Positions 41,931 to 50,909 are shown, counted from the stretch's first letter. The stretch is DNA of 57,101 bases from Streptomyces sp. AC512_CC834 (GCF_019049325.1 NZ_JAGMUO010000018.1:1-57101), one strand, 5' to 3'. Program-made: numbers and translations. Notes: generated by a model not told the origin, from the letters alone.

Positions 41931-42719
41931 GTGGCGCATTCCGCCATGGCTGGTTCTGGCTGGGGAACGACCGAAGGTGACGATCCGCTCCAGACCGCGG
42001 TATGGCGCTTGCGCTCGCGCGCCTGCTGGGCCGACGCGGCGGCCCTGCTGGAGCCGGTCACCGCGGACACCGCCTTGCAGCGGACCGCGCTGCTGGTGGA
42101 GCGGTGTCTGTACACGGAGCAGGGCTGGGCCGAGGCCGAGGACGCGCTGCGCACGGCGGAGGCGCTGGCGCACAGCGACGACGAGCGCGGGGCCGCCGCC
42201 TGCGAACGGGGGCAACTCGCGTACGCCGCCACGGTGCACGGAGTACGCGACCGGGCCGACGAGGCACGGGCCGCGCTGGGCCGGGCGGCGGCACTGATCG
42301 CGCCGGGAGCCGGGGGGCGGGCGCTGCTGGACTTCCGGCGCGGGCTGCTCGCGGAGAACCTGACCCGCTCGCCGCAGGCCGCCCGCGCGGCGTACCGGCG
42401 GGCCCACGCCGGTGCCACCGCGCACGCCGACCCGCTGCTCCAGTCCTTCACCTGGCGGCATCTGGCCGGGCTCGCCCTGCGTGAGGGGGAGTTGGCCGAG
42501 GCACGGCACGGATTCGCCGAGTCGCTGCGCATCCGCGAGGAGCTGGGATACCTGGTGGGTACGGCACCGGCGCTGGTGTCACTGGCGGACGCGGAGACGG
42601 AGCCGGAGGCGTCGCGGCTGCGGGAGGAGGCGCGGCGGCTGTTCCGGCTGCTGGGCGGTGTGCCGACGTGGCTGGCACAGCAGTTGGCACCCCCGGCCAC
42701 GGGCGCGGCGACGGCGTGA
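41931..42719 (+). CDS. TPR-like helical repeat protein
   Basis: 262 residues, GTG start with AAGGGGAGGG upstream. Ala/Leu/Arg-rich paired helices with TPR-style spacing (for example AEAEDALRTAEALAHSDDERGAAACERGQLAYAA and the AEARHGFAESLRIREELGY segment) run from about 20 to 240. No catalytic motif, no membrane segment. Probably a cytosolic protein-interaction module. Convergent with the Rv1733c-like gene; its stop is 42 bases from that gene's stop. Confidence 0.82.
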   Translation: MAHSAMAGSGWGTTEGDDPLQTAVWRLRSRACWADAAALLEPVTADTALQRTALLVERCLYTEQGWAEAEDALRTAEALAHSDDERGAAACERGQLAYAATVHGVRDRADEARAALGRAAALIAPGAGGRALLDFRRGLLAENLTRSPQAARAAYRRAHAGATAHADPLLQSFTWRHLAGLALREGELAEARHGFAESLRIREELGYLVGTAPALVSLADAETEPEASRLREEARRLFRLLGGVPTWLAQQLAPPATGAATA

Positions 42720-42761
42720 CCGCTGCCGTCCCTGTCCCCGTCCCCGTCTCCCGTCGGCCGG

Positions 42762-43412
42762 TCATGGAAGCCTGCTCCAGCGCGGGGCCGTGGTGGCCCA
42801 GGCCGCGTCCCACTGGGCGAGGTTGCGCCGGTGCAGCACGAGACCCGTGCCGGCGTGGGCCGCGAGGCCGGTGAGGACGACGCCCAGGAAGGCGAGGATC
42901 GCCCAGCCCATCGTGCGGCTGCGGATCTGCTCCGCGGTCAGCGGCGGCTCGGTGATCCCGCCCTCCGCGTCGACCCAGACCAGGACGGTACTGTCCGCGG
43001 GCAGCCCCGGTTCGACGTCGGTGCTGCCGGTCCGGGACGTTCCGTCCGGGCCGGTGTAGCGGACCGGGACCGGGTAGCGAGTCTCCTTCGCCTCGTCCGA
43101 CCCCGGCTCGGGGTGGCGCGGGGCGTCGTGGACGAGGACGGCGGGGCGGTGGTCCCGGGTCCGTGCCTCGTGCTCCGCGGTACTGCGGTAGTGGCGGTAG
43201 GCGCTGTCGCCGACCCCGAACATCGCCACCGGGGCCGCCACCAGCACGGCGAGCACGAGCCCGAGCGTGATCCACGCCCGCAGCCGGTCGCTCGGGCGCC
43301 GCAACGGATTGCGCCGCCACCTCCACAGCAGGAGATACGGGTGTCGTACGGGTTCGGGGTCGGGGTCCGGGAGGGCGGGTGGTGGCTGGGCTGGAGGAAT
43401 CTCACCGGCCAC
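42762..43412 (-). CDS. Rv1733c-like membrane protein
   Basis: 216 residues from the GTG at 43412 (GGAGAGAAACC upstream). A Pro-rich N-terminus leads to a basic WRWRRNPLRRPSDRLRAW, then a transmembrane helix (about 49-72), an extracytoplasmic domain of about 80 residues (PVPVRYTGPDGTSRTGSTDV), a second helix (about 167-190) and a short cytosolic tail. The RNPLRRPSDR motif followed by a two-helix layout is that of the Rv1733c family, known from Mycobacterium as a dormancy antigen of unknown biochemical role. The open frame extending upstream runs into the minisatellite and was not used. Confidence 0.85.
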   Translation of the reverse strand: MAGEIPPAQPPPALPDPDPEPVRHPYLLLWRWRRNPLRRPSDRLRAWITLGLVLAVLVAAPVAMFGVGDSAYRHYRSTAEHEARTRDHRPAVLVHDAPRHPEPGSDEAKETRYPVPVRYTGPDGTSRTGSTDVEPGLPADSTVLVWVDAEGGITEPPLTAEQIRSRTMGWAILAFLGVVLTGLAAHAGTGLVLHRRNLAQWDAAWATTAPRWSRLP

Positions 43413-43607
43413 GGTTTCTCTCCTTCCTGGCGGCGTCACCGCCTCAAGCTGGAACGGGGGTGCGGGGCGAGGGACGAAGGTGTGCGGGACGGGGGACGAA
43501 GGTGCGGGACGATTGATGCGGCGGGCTTGGGCGAGCGGCGCCGGCCCGCTCGGGCGGTGGGGGAATGCCGGAGCGCCGGGATCACGCGTCGGTCGGCCGG
43601 GCGCCCT

Positions 43608-44270
43608 GCCCCGACTCCGACACCAGCAGCCGTGCGACGGTCGCGGGCGAGTGACGCCCATCCACCCGGGACGGGCGGCACCGTCCACCGGGACGGCTGG
43701 CACCATCCGGCCGGGACGGGCTGCGAACGCCCGAGCCTCGAGACCCCGCACCGGTCGGCCAGGCACCCTCCCCCGCCCCCGACACCACCAGCCGTGCGAC
43801 GATCGCAGGCGAGCGGCGCCCTTCCACCGGGACGGCCAGCACCGTCCACTGGAGCGGGCGGCACCGTCCACCGGGACGGCTGGCACCATCCGGCCGGGAC
43901 GGGCTGCGAACGCCCGAGCCTCGAGACCCCGCACCGGTCGGCCAGACGCCCTCCCCCGCCCCCGACACCACCAGCCGTGCGACGGTCGCGGGCGAGCGGC
44001 GCCCTTCCACCGGGACGGCCAGCACCATCCACCAGGACGGCCGGCGCCATCCACCGGGACGGCCAGCACCGTCCACCGGAGCGGACAGCACCATCCGCCA
44101 GGACAGGCAGCACCGTCCACCGGGACGGCTGGGCGCCGTCCGCCGGGGAGGGCGGCGCCGTCCGCCGGGGAGGGCGGCGCCGTCCGCCGGGGAGGGCGGC
44201 GCCGTCCGCCGGGGAAGGTGGCGAACGCCCGAGCCTCGAGTCACCGCGCCGGTCGGCCAGGCGGGTTGGG
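43608..44270. repeat. 183-bp tandem minisatellite array
   Basis: Two near-identical 183-bp units (43677-43859 and 43860-44042) are flanked by partial copies (43608-43676 and from about 44221). Each unit contains smaller elements of the type CACCGTCCACCGGGACGGC, whose CCGTCC and GGACGG arms can pair. The block occupies most of the 942-base gap between the Rv1733c-like and MreB-like genes. Several long frames cross it, but none keeps codon bias or resembles a protein, so I treat it as non-coding. Confidence 0.8.
44133..44220. repeat. Four tandem 22-bp repeats
   Basis: Unit GCGCCGTCCGCCGGGGAGGGCG begins at 44133, 44155, 44177 and 44199, nested at the end of the 183-bp array. A 22-bp period is not a multiple of 3, which argues against coding and for slippage or a binding array. 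Confidence 0.85.
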
Positions 44271-44354
44271 CCGGTGCCGGGCGGCGGTCGGGGGGCCGGT
44301 GGTGTCCGTTCGTGGGGGCGGGGCCCGGTGTGCTGGACGCGGCCCGGTGCCGGG

Positions 44355-45179
44355 TCAGTACGGGTGACCGTCCGGTGGGTCCGTGCCGGTGGTCGACGGG
44401 TGGGAGTGCGCGGCTTCCAGGAGTTTGGCGGCGCCGCGCACGGCGGCCGTGTGCGGTGCCGCCACGGCCCGCAGGGGCACGTGCAGCCGGTCGGCGAGGT
44501 GACAGGTGATCTCGGGGCGCAGGGCGCCCCCGCCGGCCAGCAGCGGGCCCCTGCTCAGCGCGTCGACCGTGAGGGACGTACGGTCCTGACGCAGCATCGA
44601 GGTCGTCATGTCGGCCAGCGCCTCTCCGATCTGCGAGGACGGGGTCGCGTCGTCGATGTCCCCGGTGCCCAGCGCGGTGCGGCGCGCGTCGAAGACGGCG
44701 CCGTCCACCAGGAGCACCACCTCCGTGAGATGGGCGCCGATGTCCATCACGAGCAGCGGACGGGACAGGTCCGCGCCCGCCGCCAGCGCCACCGCCCGCG
44801 CGCTGGGAACGGTCAGCACGCTGCGCGGGCGCAGCACCTCCACGGCCGTACGGGCCTCGGTCCGGTAGGCGAACCCGTCCAGCACCGGCGCGGTGACCAC
44901 GACCATCGGACGGGCGAAGCGGGGCAGTCGGTGGCCCAGCAGCCGGTCGAGCATCCGCGCCGTGCCCTGGGTGTCGACGATGGAGCCGCGCTGGATCGGA
45001 TAGACCGCGCCCGCACCCGGGAAGGTCACCGTCGGCACGTCGAGGATCATCCCCCGCCCGGCGACCCAGGCGCGGGTACGGGCGCTGCCCATGTCGAGGG
45101 CGACGCCGCTGCACCGCCGGCACAGCGGCCACGGCCGGTGCCGGGGCGGGACGGCGCGGGGCCGCCGGATCACGGTCAT
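44355..45179 (-). CDS. Short MreB-like (actin/Hsp70-fold) protein
   Basis: 274 residues, against about 340 for MreB. The phosphate-1 motif is GVALDMGSARTRAWVAGRG (about 27-45), phosphate-2 is LLVMDIGAHLTEVVLL, and the adenosine motif is LLAGGGALRPEI. The shortfall lies in the middle, consistent with loss of an actin subdomain. Recalled: S. coelicolor has a third MreB-like protein (SCO6166) of this reduced form, besides MreB and Mbl. A basic, Pro-rich N-terminal extension (VIRRPRAVPPRHRPW) could bind membrane. The start overlaps the stop of a DksA-like gene (ATGA) and has GGAGG upstream, so it is coupled to it. Likely role in cell-wall or sporulation assembly; filament formation uncertain. Confidence 0.88.
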   Translation of the reverse strand: MTVIRRPRAVPPRHRPWPLCRRCSGVALDMGSARTRAWVAGRGMILDVPTVTFPGAGAVYPIQRGSIVDTQGTARMLDRLLGHRLPRFARPMVVVTAPVLDGFAYRTEARTAVEVLRPRSVLTVPSARAVALAAGADLSRPLLVMDIGAHLTEVVLLVDGAVFDARRTALGTGDIDDATPSSQIGEALADMTTSMLRQDRTSLTVDALSRGPLLAGGGALRPEITCHLADRLHVPLRAVAAPHTAAVRGAAKLLEAAHSHPSTTGTDPPDGHPY

Positions 45180-45583
45180 CGGCCGGCCTCCCGCACCTGC
45201 TGGCAGCGAGCGCAGTAGCGGGCCTGCGGCACGATCATCAGGCGCTCGCGGTCGATGGGTCGCCGGCACAGATGGCAACGGCCGTATCGGCCCTCGGCCA
45301 TGCGGTCGAGGGCCGCTTCCACGTCGGCGAGGACCATGCGCGCGGAGGCCGCGAGCTTGACCCGGACCTCGGTCTGCGCGGCGGACCGCCGCTGGATCAG
45401 CGCGTCGGTACGGGAAGGGACCGCCGCGATCTGCCGGAGCTGGTCCTCGCGGAACAGCCGCTGTTCCCGGAGGTTCTCCTGGAGGGCGGCGAGGTCCTCC
45501 GGCGACAGAGGCGACAGGGACGCCATCGGCGATACAGGCGTGTCGCGGTCGTCGATGATCTGATTGTTCACCACTTCACCCAC
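45176..45583 (-). CDS. DksA/TraR-type zinc-finger protein (1)
   Basis: 135 residues, GTG start with GAGGGG upstream. An N-terminal coiled coil (about 28-88, LSPEDLAALQENLREQRLFRED) precedes the zinc finger CHLCRRPIDRERLMIVPQARYCARC. All four Cys are present (C-x2-C and C-x2-C). DksA/TraR proteins enter the RNA polymerase secondary channel with the coiled-coil tip and adjust transcription, often with ppGpp. The tip lacks the E. coli DADD signature, so the effect may differ. Second gene of the operon dksA-like, dksA-like, mreB-like. Confidence 0.88.
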   Translation of the reverse strand: MGEVVNNQIIDDRDTPVSPMASLSPLSPEDLAALQENLREQRLFREDQLRQIAAVPSRTDALIQRRSAAQTEVRVKLAASARMVLADVEAALDRMAEGRYGRCHLCRRPIDRERLMIVPQARYCARCQQVREAGR

Positions 45584-45630
45584 TTCACCCCTCGGACGGG
45601 GCGGGAGACGAAGACTGGACGGACGGGCGG

Positions 45631-45957
45631 TCAGGCGGCGGCGCGGCGCTGGCAGGCGACGCAGTACCGCGTGTAGGGGAGGATTTCCAGGCGCTCCCCC
45701 GGGACGGGCTTGCCACAGCCCAGGCAGGTGCCGTACGTGCCCTCCTCGACCCGGGCGAAGGCCTCTTCGATCTCCTTGAGCACCCGCTCGATCGCGGTCT
45801 TCTGCGCGGACATCAACTGGTCGTCCGTCTGGCCGCTCTCGCCGAGGGCCTGGAGCTGGGTCATACGGGTGTTGCGGGCGTGTTCGAGACGCTGGCGCGC
45901 CTCGTGAGCGGTCAGCCGCTCGGGGCGGGGTTCGATGCGGGAGGCGTCGAGCGACAC
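45631..45957 (-). CDS. DksA/TraR-type zinc-finger protein (2)
   Basis: 108 residues, GTG start with AGAGGACC upstream. A short coiled coil with ALGESGQTDDQLMSAQKT as the turn, then EEGTYGTCLGCGKPVPGERLEILPYTRYCVACQ with a complete four-Cys finger. Closer to the classical TraR/DksA pattern than the downstream paralogue, from which it is 47 bases away. Two paralogues in tandem suggest duplication and different partners or conditions. First gene of the operon with the MreB-like protein. Confidence 0.9.
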   Translation of the reverse strand: MSLDASRIEPRPERLTAHEARQRLEHARNTRMTQLQALGESGQTDDQLMSAQKTAIERVLKEIEEAFARVEEGTYGTCLGCGKPVPGERLEILPYTRYCVACQRRAAA

Positions 45958-46298
45958 GGTGAGTGGTCCTCTTCTCGGAAGGTTCTGCGGGTATGCCGAG
46001 CGCCGGGACGATCGGGCCCGGTCACCTCAACCCTGGCCGGGCCGCCCGGGGAAACCCATCGGGCGCAGGCCCCATTTGCCCGGGGGCGCGGGATCCACTC
46101 GGCGGCGCGCGAGGACGGCCGAATGGGTATGCCGCGAGCCGGAAATGGGGGCCGGGCCCCATCGACCGGGCGGGTACGGGAGGGGCACGCTGGTCGCTTG
46201 CTCGGTCGCTACCTGGGCCGCAGCTCCCACCGAGGGTGCGCGATGACCGACAGTAGAGGCGTACCAGTCGACACGTCGCAGAAGGAGGCGTACCCCCG
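45958..46298. promoter_or_regulatory. Divergent region between DksA-like and histidine-kinase genes
   Basis: 341 bases with no credible gene. CCCCATTT (46070-46077) and AAATGGGG (46143-46150) are inverted arms 65 bases apart. They are flanked by further related GC blocks (GCCCGGGG near 46043 and GGCCGGGC near 46035 and 46151), so a long cruciform or RNA structure is possible. Promoters for both directions are expected but not identifiable by eye. Confidence 0.4.
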
Positions 46299-47246
46299 GT
46301 GTCCCTGTTCTGGCGGATCTTCGGGCTCAACGCGGTGGTGCTGGGCTTCGCCACGGCGCTGCTGCTGTGGGCTCCGGTGACCGTCTCCGTGCCGATCCTG
46401 CTGACCGAGGCCGTCGTCCTGGTCGTCGGCATGGGCGTCATGCTGGTGGCCAACGGCGCCCTGTTGCGCTGGGGGCTGGCACCGCTGGAGCGGCTCACCA
46501 AGCTGATGACCACCGTCGACCTGCTGCGTCCCGGCCAGCGGCTGCCGGTGTCCGGCGGCGGTGAGGTCCCCGAGCTGATCCGCACCTTCAACGCCATGCT
46601 GGACCGCCTGGAGACCGAGCGGGTCACCAGCAGCGCCCGCGTCCTGCTCGCCCAGGAGGCGGAGCGGCGCCGTATCGCCCAGGAGCTGCACGACGAGGTC
46701 GGGCAGAGCATGACGGCGATCCTGCTGGTCCTGGGGCGTGCCGCGGACGACGCCGAAGAGCCGCTGCGCGACGAGCTGCACCAGGCGCAGGAGATCACCC
46801 GGGAGAGCCTGGACGAGGTCCGCCGCCTGGTGCGCCGACTGCGGCCCGGCGTCCTGGACGACCTCGGCCTGATCAGCGCGCTGTCCTCGCTCACGCACGA
46901 CTTCGCCACCCACACCGGTCTGCGCGTGGTGCGGCGTTTCGACCCCGACCTGCCCGTCCTGGACCACGAGACCGAGCTGGTCCTCTACCGCGTGGCGCAG
47001 GAGAGCCTGACCAACGCCGCGCGCCACGCGGACGCCGAGCGGCTGGAGGTGGGTCTGAGCCGCGCCGACGGCGCGGTGACGCTCACCATCTCCGACGACG
47101 GCCGCGGCATCGAGGCGGCGTGCGAGGGCGCCGGCCTCCGCGGCATGCGCGAACGGGCCCTGCTCATCGGGGCCGCCCTCGACATCACGTCGGCACCCGG
47201 CGCGGGCACCCGCATCCGGCTCACCGCACCCCTTCCCAGGAAGTAG
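46299..47246 (+). CDS. NarL/UhpB-type sensor histidine kinase
   Basis: 315 residues, GTG start with AAGGAGG upstream. Two transmembrane helices (about 5-27 and 31-53) with almost no loop between them, so no large external sensor. A HAMP-like linker (LAPLERLTKLMTTVDLLRPG) precedes a HisKA_3 domain with RRRIAQELHDEVGQSM (phospho-His in ELHDE), N-box QESLTNAARHA and G-box ISDDGRGI...GLRGMRERA. It autophosphorylates and passes phosphate to the response regulator encoded 8 bases downstream. The minimal sensor suggests membrane-stress or intramembrane signalling, or an accessory protein as sensor. Confidence 0.93.
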   Translation: MSLFWRIFGLNAVVLGFATALLLWAPVTVSVPILLTEAVVLVVGMGVMLVANGALLRWGLAPLERLTKLMTTVDLLRPGQRLPVSGGGEVPELIRTFNAMLDRLETERVTSSARVLLAQEAERRRIAQELHDEVGQSMTAILLVLGRAADDAEEPLRDELHQAQEITRESLDEVRRLVRRLRPGVLDDLGLISALSSLTHDFATHTGLRVVRRFDPDLPVLDHETELVLYRVAQESLTNAARHADAERLEVGLSRADGAVTLTISDDGRGIEAACEGAGLRGMRERALLIGAALDITSAPGAGTRIRLTAPLPRK

Positions 47247-47254
47247 CCCTGCCC

Positions 47255-47977
47255 ATGTCCGACCCGTCCCTGCCCGACCCGTCCCTACCCGGCCCGTCCC
47301 TGCCCGGCCCGTCGCCGGCGTCCGCCGCGCCGAAGATCCGCATCCTGCTCGCCGACGACCACGCGCTGGTACGCCGCGGTGTGCGTCTCATCCTCGACCG
47401 GGAGCCGGACCTCGAGGTGGTCGCCGAGGCCGGGGACGGCGCGGAGGCCATCGAGATGGCGCGGGCCCACGACGCCGACCTCGCGGTCCTGGACATCGCG
47501 ATGCCCCGCCTCACCGGTCTCCAGGCGGCCCGCGAACTGGCGGCACTGAAACCGGGGCTGCGCATCCTGATGCTGACGATGCACGACAACGAGCAGTACC
47601 TGTTCCAGGCGCTGAAGTCGGGTGCCTGCGGTTACGTGCTGAAGTCGGTCGCCGACCGTGACCTGGTCGCCGCCTGCCGGGCCGCGATGCGTGACGAGCC
47701 GTTCCTGTACCCGGGTGCGGTGACGGCGCTGATCCGCAACTACCTCGACCGGGTCCGGCACGGCGAGGAGACCTCCGACCACATCCTCACGCCCCGCGAG
47801 GAGGAGGTCCTCAAGCTCGTCGCCGAGGGGCACTCCTCGAAGGAGATCGCCGAGATCCTCTTCATCAGCATCAAGACCGTCCAGCGGCACCGGGCGAACC
47901 TGCTGCAGAAGCTCGGCCTGCGCGACCGCCTGGAACTGACCCGGTACGCCATCCGCGCCGGGCTCATCGAGCCCTGA
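47255..47977 (+). CDS. NarL-type response regulator
   Basis: 240 residues. A 25-residue disordered start made of PDPSLPGPSLPGPS repeats (15-bp DNA repeats) is unusual for the family. The receiver domain has LADDHALVRRG, phospho-acceptor Asp in LAVLDIAMPRLTG, LTMHDNE and YVLKS. The LuxR HTH is LTPREEEVLKLVAEGHSSKEIAEILFISIKTVQRHRANLL, with the two motifs separated by a normal turn. Partner of the upstream kinase in one operon. Likely targets include the following genes up to secDF, which run in the same direction. Confidence 0.94.
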   Translation: MSDPSLPDPSLPGPSLPGPSPASAAPKIRILLADDHALVRRGVRLILDREPDLEVVAEAGDGAEAIEMARAHDADLAVLDIAMPRLTGLQAARELAALKPGLRILMLTMHDNEQYLFQALKSGACGYVLKSVADRDLVAACRAAMRDEPFLYPGAVTALIRNYLDRVRHGEETSDHILTPREEEVLKLVAEGHSSKEIAEILFISIKTVQRHRANLLQKLGLRDRLELTRYAIRAGLIEP

Positions 47978-48038
47978 GCCCCGGGCTCCCTCCCGACCAC
48001 CCGATCACCCGATCACCCACCACGAAAGGGGACGGTGC

Positions 48039-48425
48039 ATGCGCCGGCGGCTCGCGACCGTGCTCACCGTCCTGCTGGCCGTCCTGCTGCCGCTGGTCCC
48101 GGCCTGGCCCGCGGCGGGCGCGCACGTCGGCCCCAGCGGCCCCCTCGCGGCCGCCACGGCCACCGCCGTCCCCCACCCGGCCCTCGACCACCACGCGGAC
48201 GACGGCTGTACGCCGGTCTGCGCCGCCCAGCCCAGGGCCCGGCACGACCAGCCGGCCGAGCGTCCGACGGCACCGGACCACCACGCGGCCACGGCCCCGC
48301 ACGCCCCGGGCGCCACCCCCGGCGCCCGTACCCGGACCTCGGCGGCACCCGGTCCGGTGCCGGTCTCCCCCGGTCGCACGAGCCACGACAACGGGCGGGC
48401 GCCTCCCGTCTCCTCCGGCACCTGA
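48039..48425 (+). CDS. Small His-rich exported protein
   Basis: 128 residues. Clear signal peptide (MRRRLATVLTVLLAVLLPLVPAWPAAGA). The mature part is disordered and rich in Pro, Ala and His, with HHADDGCTPVCAAQP (two Cys) and further HH pairs. These could bind metal, but no known family is recognisable. AAAGGGGA precedes the ATG. It sits between the two-component system and secDF, all in one direction with gaps of 61 and 72 bases. Confidence 0.75.
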   Translation: MRRRLATVLTVLLAVLLPLVPAWPAAGAHVGPSGPLAAATATAVPHPALDHHADDGCTPVCAAQPRARHDQPAERPTAPDHHAATAPHAPGATPGARTRTSAAPGPVPVSPGRTSHDNGRAPPVSSGT

Positions 48426-48497
48426 GACCCCCGACCTTTCACCTTCTTCCGCCGCGGCCGTGCTCGGCCGCCGCGGTGGCGTGCCCGCCGGAGGCCC

Positions 48498-50861
48498 GTG
48501 TTGAAACGCTCCCGTCCCCGCTCCCGTCCTCGCTCCGGGTCGCGTCCGCGTCCCCGTTCCGGCTCGCGTTCGCGTGCCCTGAACGTCCGTGCGCTCGTCG
48601 CGCTCGCCGTGCTGGCCGTGTCCGTGGCCATCGCCCTGACCATGCCGATCCGCCTCGGGCTCGACCTGCGCGGCGGTACCCAGATCGTGCTGGAGACCAA
48701 GTCCACCGAGACCACCGAGGCCGACCGGGAGGCCACCGACCGCACCGTGGAGGTGCTGCGCGGCCGCATCGACGCCCTCGGTGTCGCCGAGCCGACCATC
48801 GTCCGTTCCGGCGAGAACCGCGTCGTCGTCGAGCTGCCGGGCGTACAGGACCCCAAGAAGGCCGCGGATGTGCTGGGCCGCACCGCGCAGCTCACCGTCC
48901 ACTCGGTCCTCGGCCCGGCCGAAGGCACGTCGGGCACGGACGGCGAGCGGGTGCTGCCGGACGAGTCCGGGCAGTCCCTGCGGCTGAAGGCCGCCACGCT
49001 CACCGGACAGGACGTCAAGGGCGCCGACGCCCGCTTCGACCAGCAGAACGGCGCCGGATGGCACGTCACCGTCGACTTCAAGGACGCCGGCAGCGACCGC
49101 TGGGCACAGGTGACCGGCGAGGCGGCCTGTCACCCGGCCGGTGATCCCCAGCGCCGGGTCGCCATCGTGCTCGACGACAAGATCATCTCCTCGCCGCAGG
49201 TCGACCCGTCCGTGGCCTGCGGGACGGGCATCGCCGGCGGCTCCACGCAGATCACCGGCTCCTTCGACGACACCGAGGCCCGCGAACTTGCCCTGCTCGT
49301 CAAGGGCGGCGCCCTGCCGGTGCCGGTCGAGACCATCGAGCAGCGCACCATCGGTGCCACCCTGGGCGACGAGGCCATCTCGGCCGGTGCCTGGGCCGCC
49401 GTCATCGGCACCGCGCTGACCGGGCTGTTCATCATCGTCGTCTACCGGCTGATGGGCGCCCTGGCCACCGTGGCACTGCTCTGCTACGGCCTGATCTCCT
49501 ACGCCGCCCTGGCCGCGATCGGCGCGACCCTGACCCTGCCGGGACTCGCCGGCTTCGTCCTCGCGATCGGCATGGCGGTGGACGCCAACGTCCTTGTCTT
49601 CGAACGGGCCCGCGAGGAGCAGGCCGCCCGCACCCGCCCGAGTACGCGTTCCGCGCTGACCGCCGGGTTCCGCAGCGCCTTCAGCGCGATCGCCGACTCC
49701 AACGTCACCACGCTGATCGCCGCCGCCCTGCTGTTCTTCCTGGCCTCCGGTCCGGTGAAGGGCTTCGGCGTCACCCTCGGGATCGGTGTGCTCGCCTCGA
49801 TGGTCAGCGCCCTGGTGATCACCCGGGTGCTGGCCGAGTTCGCCGCGGGCCGCCCGGCGGTCTTCCGCCGCCCCCGTATCACCGGGATCTCGAGCACCGG
49901 CCCGGTCCGCGACGCGCTGCTGCGCCGCAACCCCTTCCTGATGCGCCGGCCGCGCCGCTGGCTGGCCGCCTCCCTCATCGTCATGGTGGTGGCGGGCTCC
50001 GGCATCCTGGTGCGCGGGCTGAACTTCGGCATCGAGTTCACCGGCGGGCGGCTCATCGAGTACTCCACCGCCTCCCAGGTCGACCCCGACCGGGCCCGCG
50101 ACGCCCTGGCCGACGCGGGCTTCCCGCGGGCCGTCGTCCAGTCCTCCGGCGACGGCGACCTCACGGTGCGCACCGAGGAGCTGACCGACGCCGAGACGGC
50201 GACCGTCACCGAGGCCGTCGCCGGACTGGGCGGCGAGACGGAGAAGGTCCGCGACGAGCTGATCGGCCCGAGCCTCGGCGAGGAGCTGCGGCGCGACGCC
50301 CTGATCGCCCTCGGCCTGGCCCTGGGCGCCCAGCTCCTCTACCTCGCCGCCCGGTTCCGCCTGCTGTTCGGCACGGCGGCGGTCAGCGCGCTCGCCCACG
50401 ACGTGATCATCCTGGTCGGGGTGTTCGCCTGGCTGGGCAAGCCGATCGACGGGGTGTTCCTGGCCGCGCTGCTGACGGTGATCGGCTACTCGGTCAACGA
50501 CTCGGTCGTGCTCTTCGACCGCGTCCGGGAGCTGCTCGGCCGGGACCGCAAGGCCCCGTTCGACAGGCTCACCAACGACGCGATCCTGCAGACCCTGCCG
50601 CGCACGGTCAACACGGGCATGGGCGCGGTGCTCATCCTGGCCTCGCTGGCCGTCCTCGCCGACGACTCGCTCACCGACTTCGCCCTCGCTCTGCTGATCG
50701 GCGTGGGGGTCGGGACGTATTCGTCGGTGTTCACCGCCTCCCCGCTGGCCATCGAGCTGCACGGCCGTGGCGCCGGGTCCCGCCCTGCGCGCCGCGGCAA
50801 GGGCCGCACCACCGGGAAGAAGACGCCGGCGAGCCGCCCGGCACGGCAGGAGGTCCCGTAG
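48498..50861 (+). CDS. secDF: SecD-SecF fusion protein, Sec translocon accessory
   Basis: 787 residues. The first 28 are an Arg/Ser/Pro low-complexity tail. SecD half: TM1, then GLDLRGGTQIVLE (the SecD signature), a periplasmic P1-type domain with LRGRIDALGVAEPTI, and helices ending in VLAIGMAVDANVLVFERAREE. SecF half from about 490: GLNFGIEFTGGRLIEY, then ALAHDVIILVGVFAWL and VIGYSVNDSVVLFDRVRE. In all about 12 membrane helices, using the proton gradient to help preproteins leave the translocon. Fused SecDF is usual in Bacillus, while Streptomyces also has separate secD and secF, so this is probably an extra copy. Start GTG 48498 or TTG 48501; GGAGG is closer to ideal for the TTG. Confidence 0.93.
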   Translation: MLKRSRPRSRPRSGSRPRPRSGSRSRALNVRALVALAVLAVSVAIALTMPIRLGLDLRGGTQIVLETKSTETTEADREATDRTVEVLRGRIDALGVAEPTIVRSGENRVVVELPGVQDPKKAADVLGRTAQLTVHSVLGPAEGTSGTDGERVLPDESGQSLRLKAATLTGQDVKGADARFDQQNGAGWHVTVDFKDAGSDRWAQVTGEAACHPAGDPQRRVAIVLDDKIISSPQVDPSVACGTGIAGGSTQITGSFDDTEARELALLVKGGALPVPVETIEQRTIGATLGDEAISAGAWAAVIGTALTGLFIIVVYRLMGALATVALLCYGLISYAALAAIGATLTLPGLAGFVLAIGMAVDANVLVFERAREEQAARTRPSTRSALTAGFRSAFSAIADSNVTTLIAAALLFFLASGPVKGFGVTLGIGVLASMVSALVITRVLAEFAAGRPAVFRRPRITGISSTGPVRDALLRRNPFLMRRPRRWLAASLIVMVVAGSGILVRGLNFGIEFTGGRLIEYSTASQVDPDRARDALADAGFPRAVVQSSGDGDLTVRTEELTDAETATVTEAVAGLGGETEKVRDELIGPSLGEELRRDALIALGLALGAQLLYLAARFRLLFGTAAVSALAHDVIILVGVFAWLGKPIDGVFLAALLTVIGYSVNDSVVLFDRVRELLGRDRKAPFDRLTNDAILQTLPRTVNTGMGAVLILASLAVLADDSLTDFALALLIGVGVGTYSSVFTASPLAIELHGRGAGSRPARRGKGRTTGKKTPASRPARQEVP

Positions 50862-50909
50862 CGGCAGTAGACCGCGTAACTCCACGAGGTCCCGGAGGGG
50901 CGCCGCCGC

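Noticed and set aside
43267..44367. Several overlapping frames through the minisatellite (plus and minus strands)
   Set aside because: No frame keeps third-position GC bias, the 22-bp units break the frame, and the products resemble nothing.
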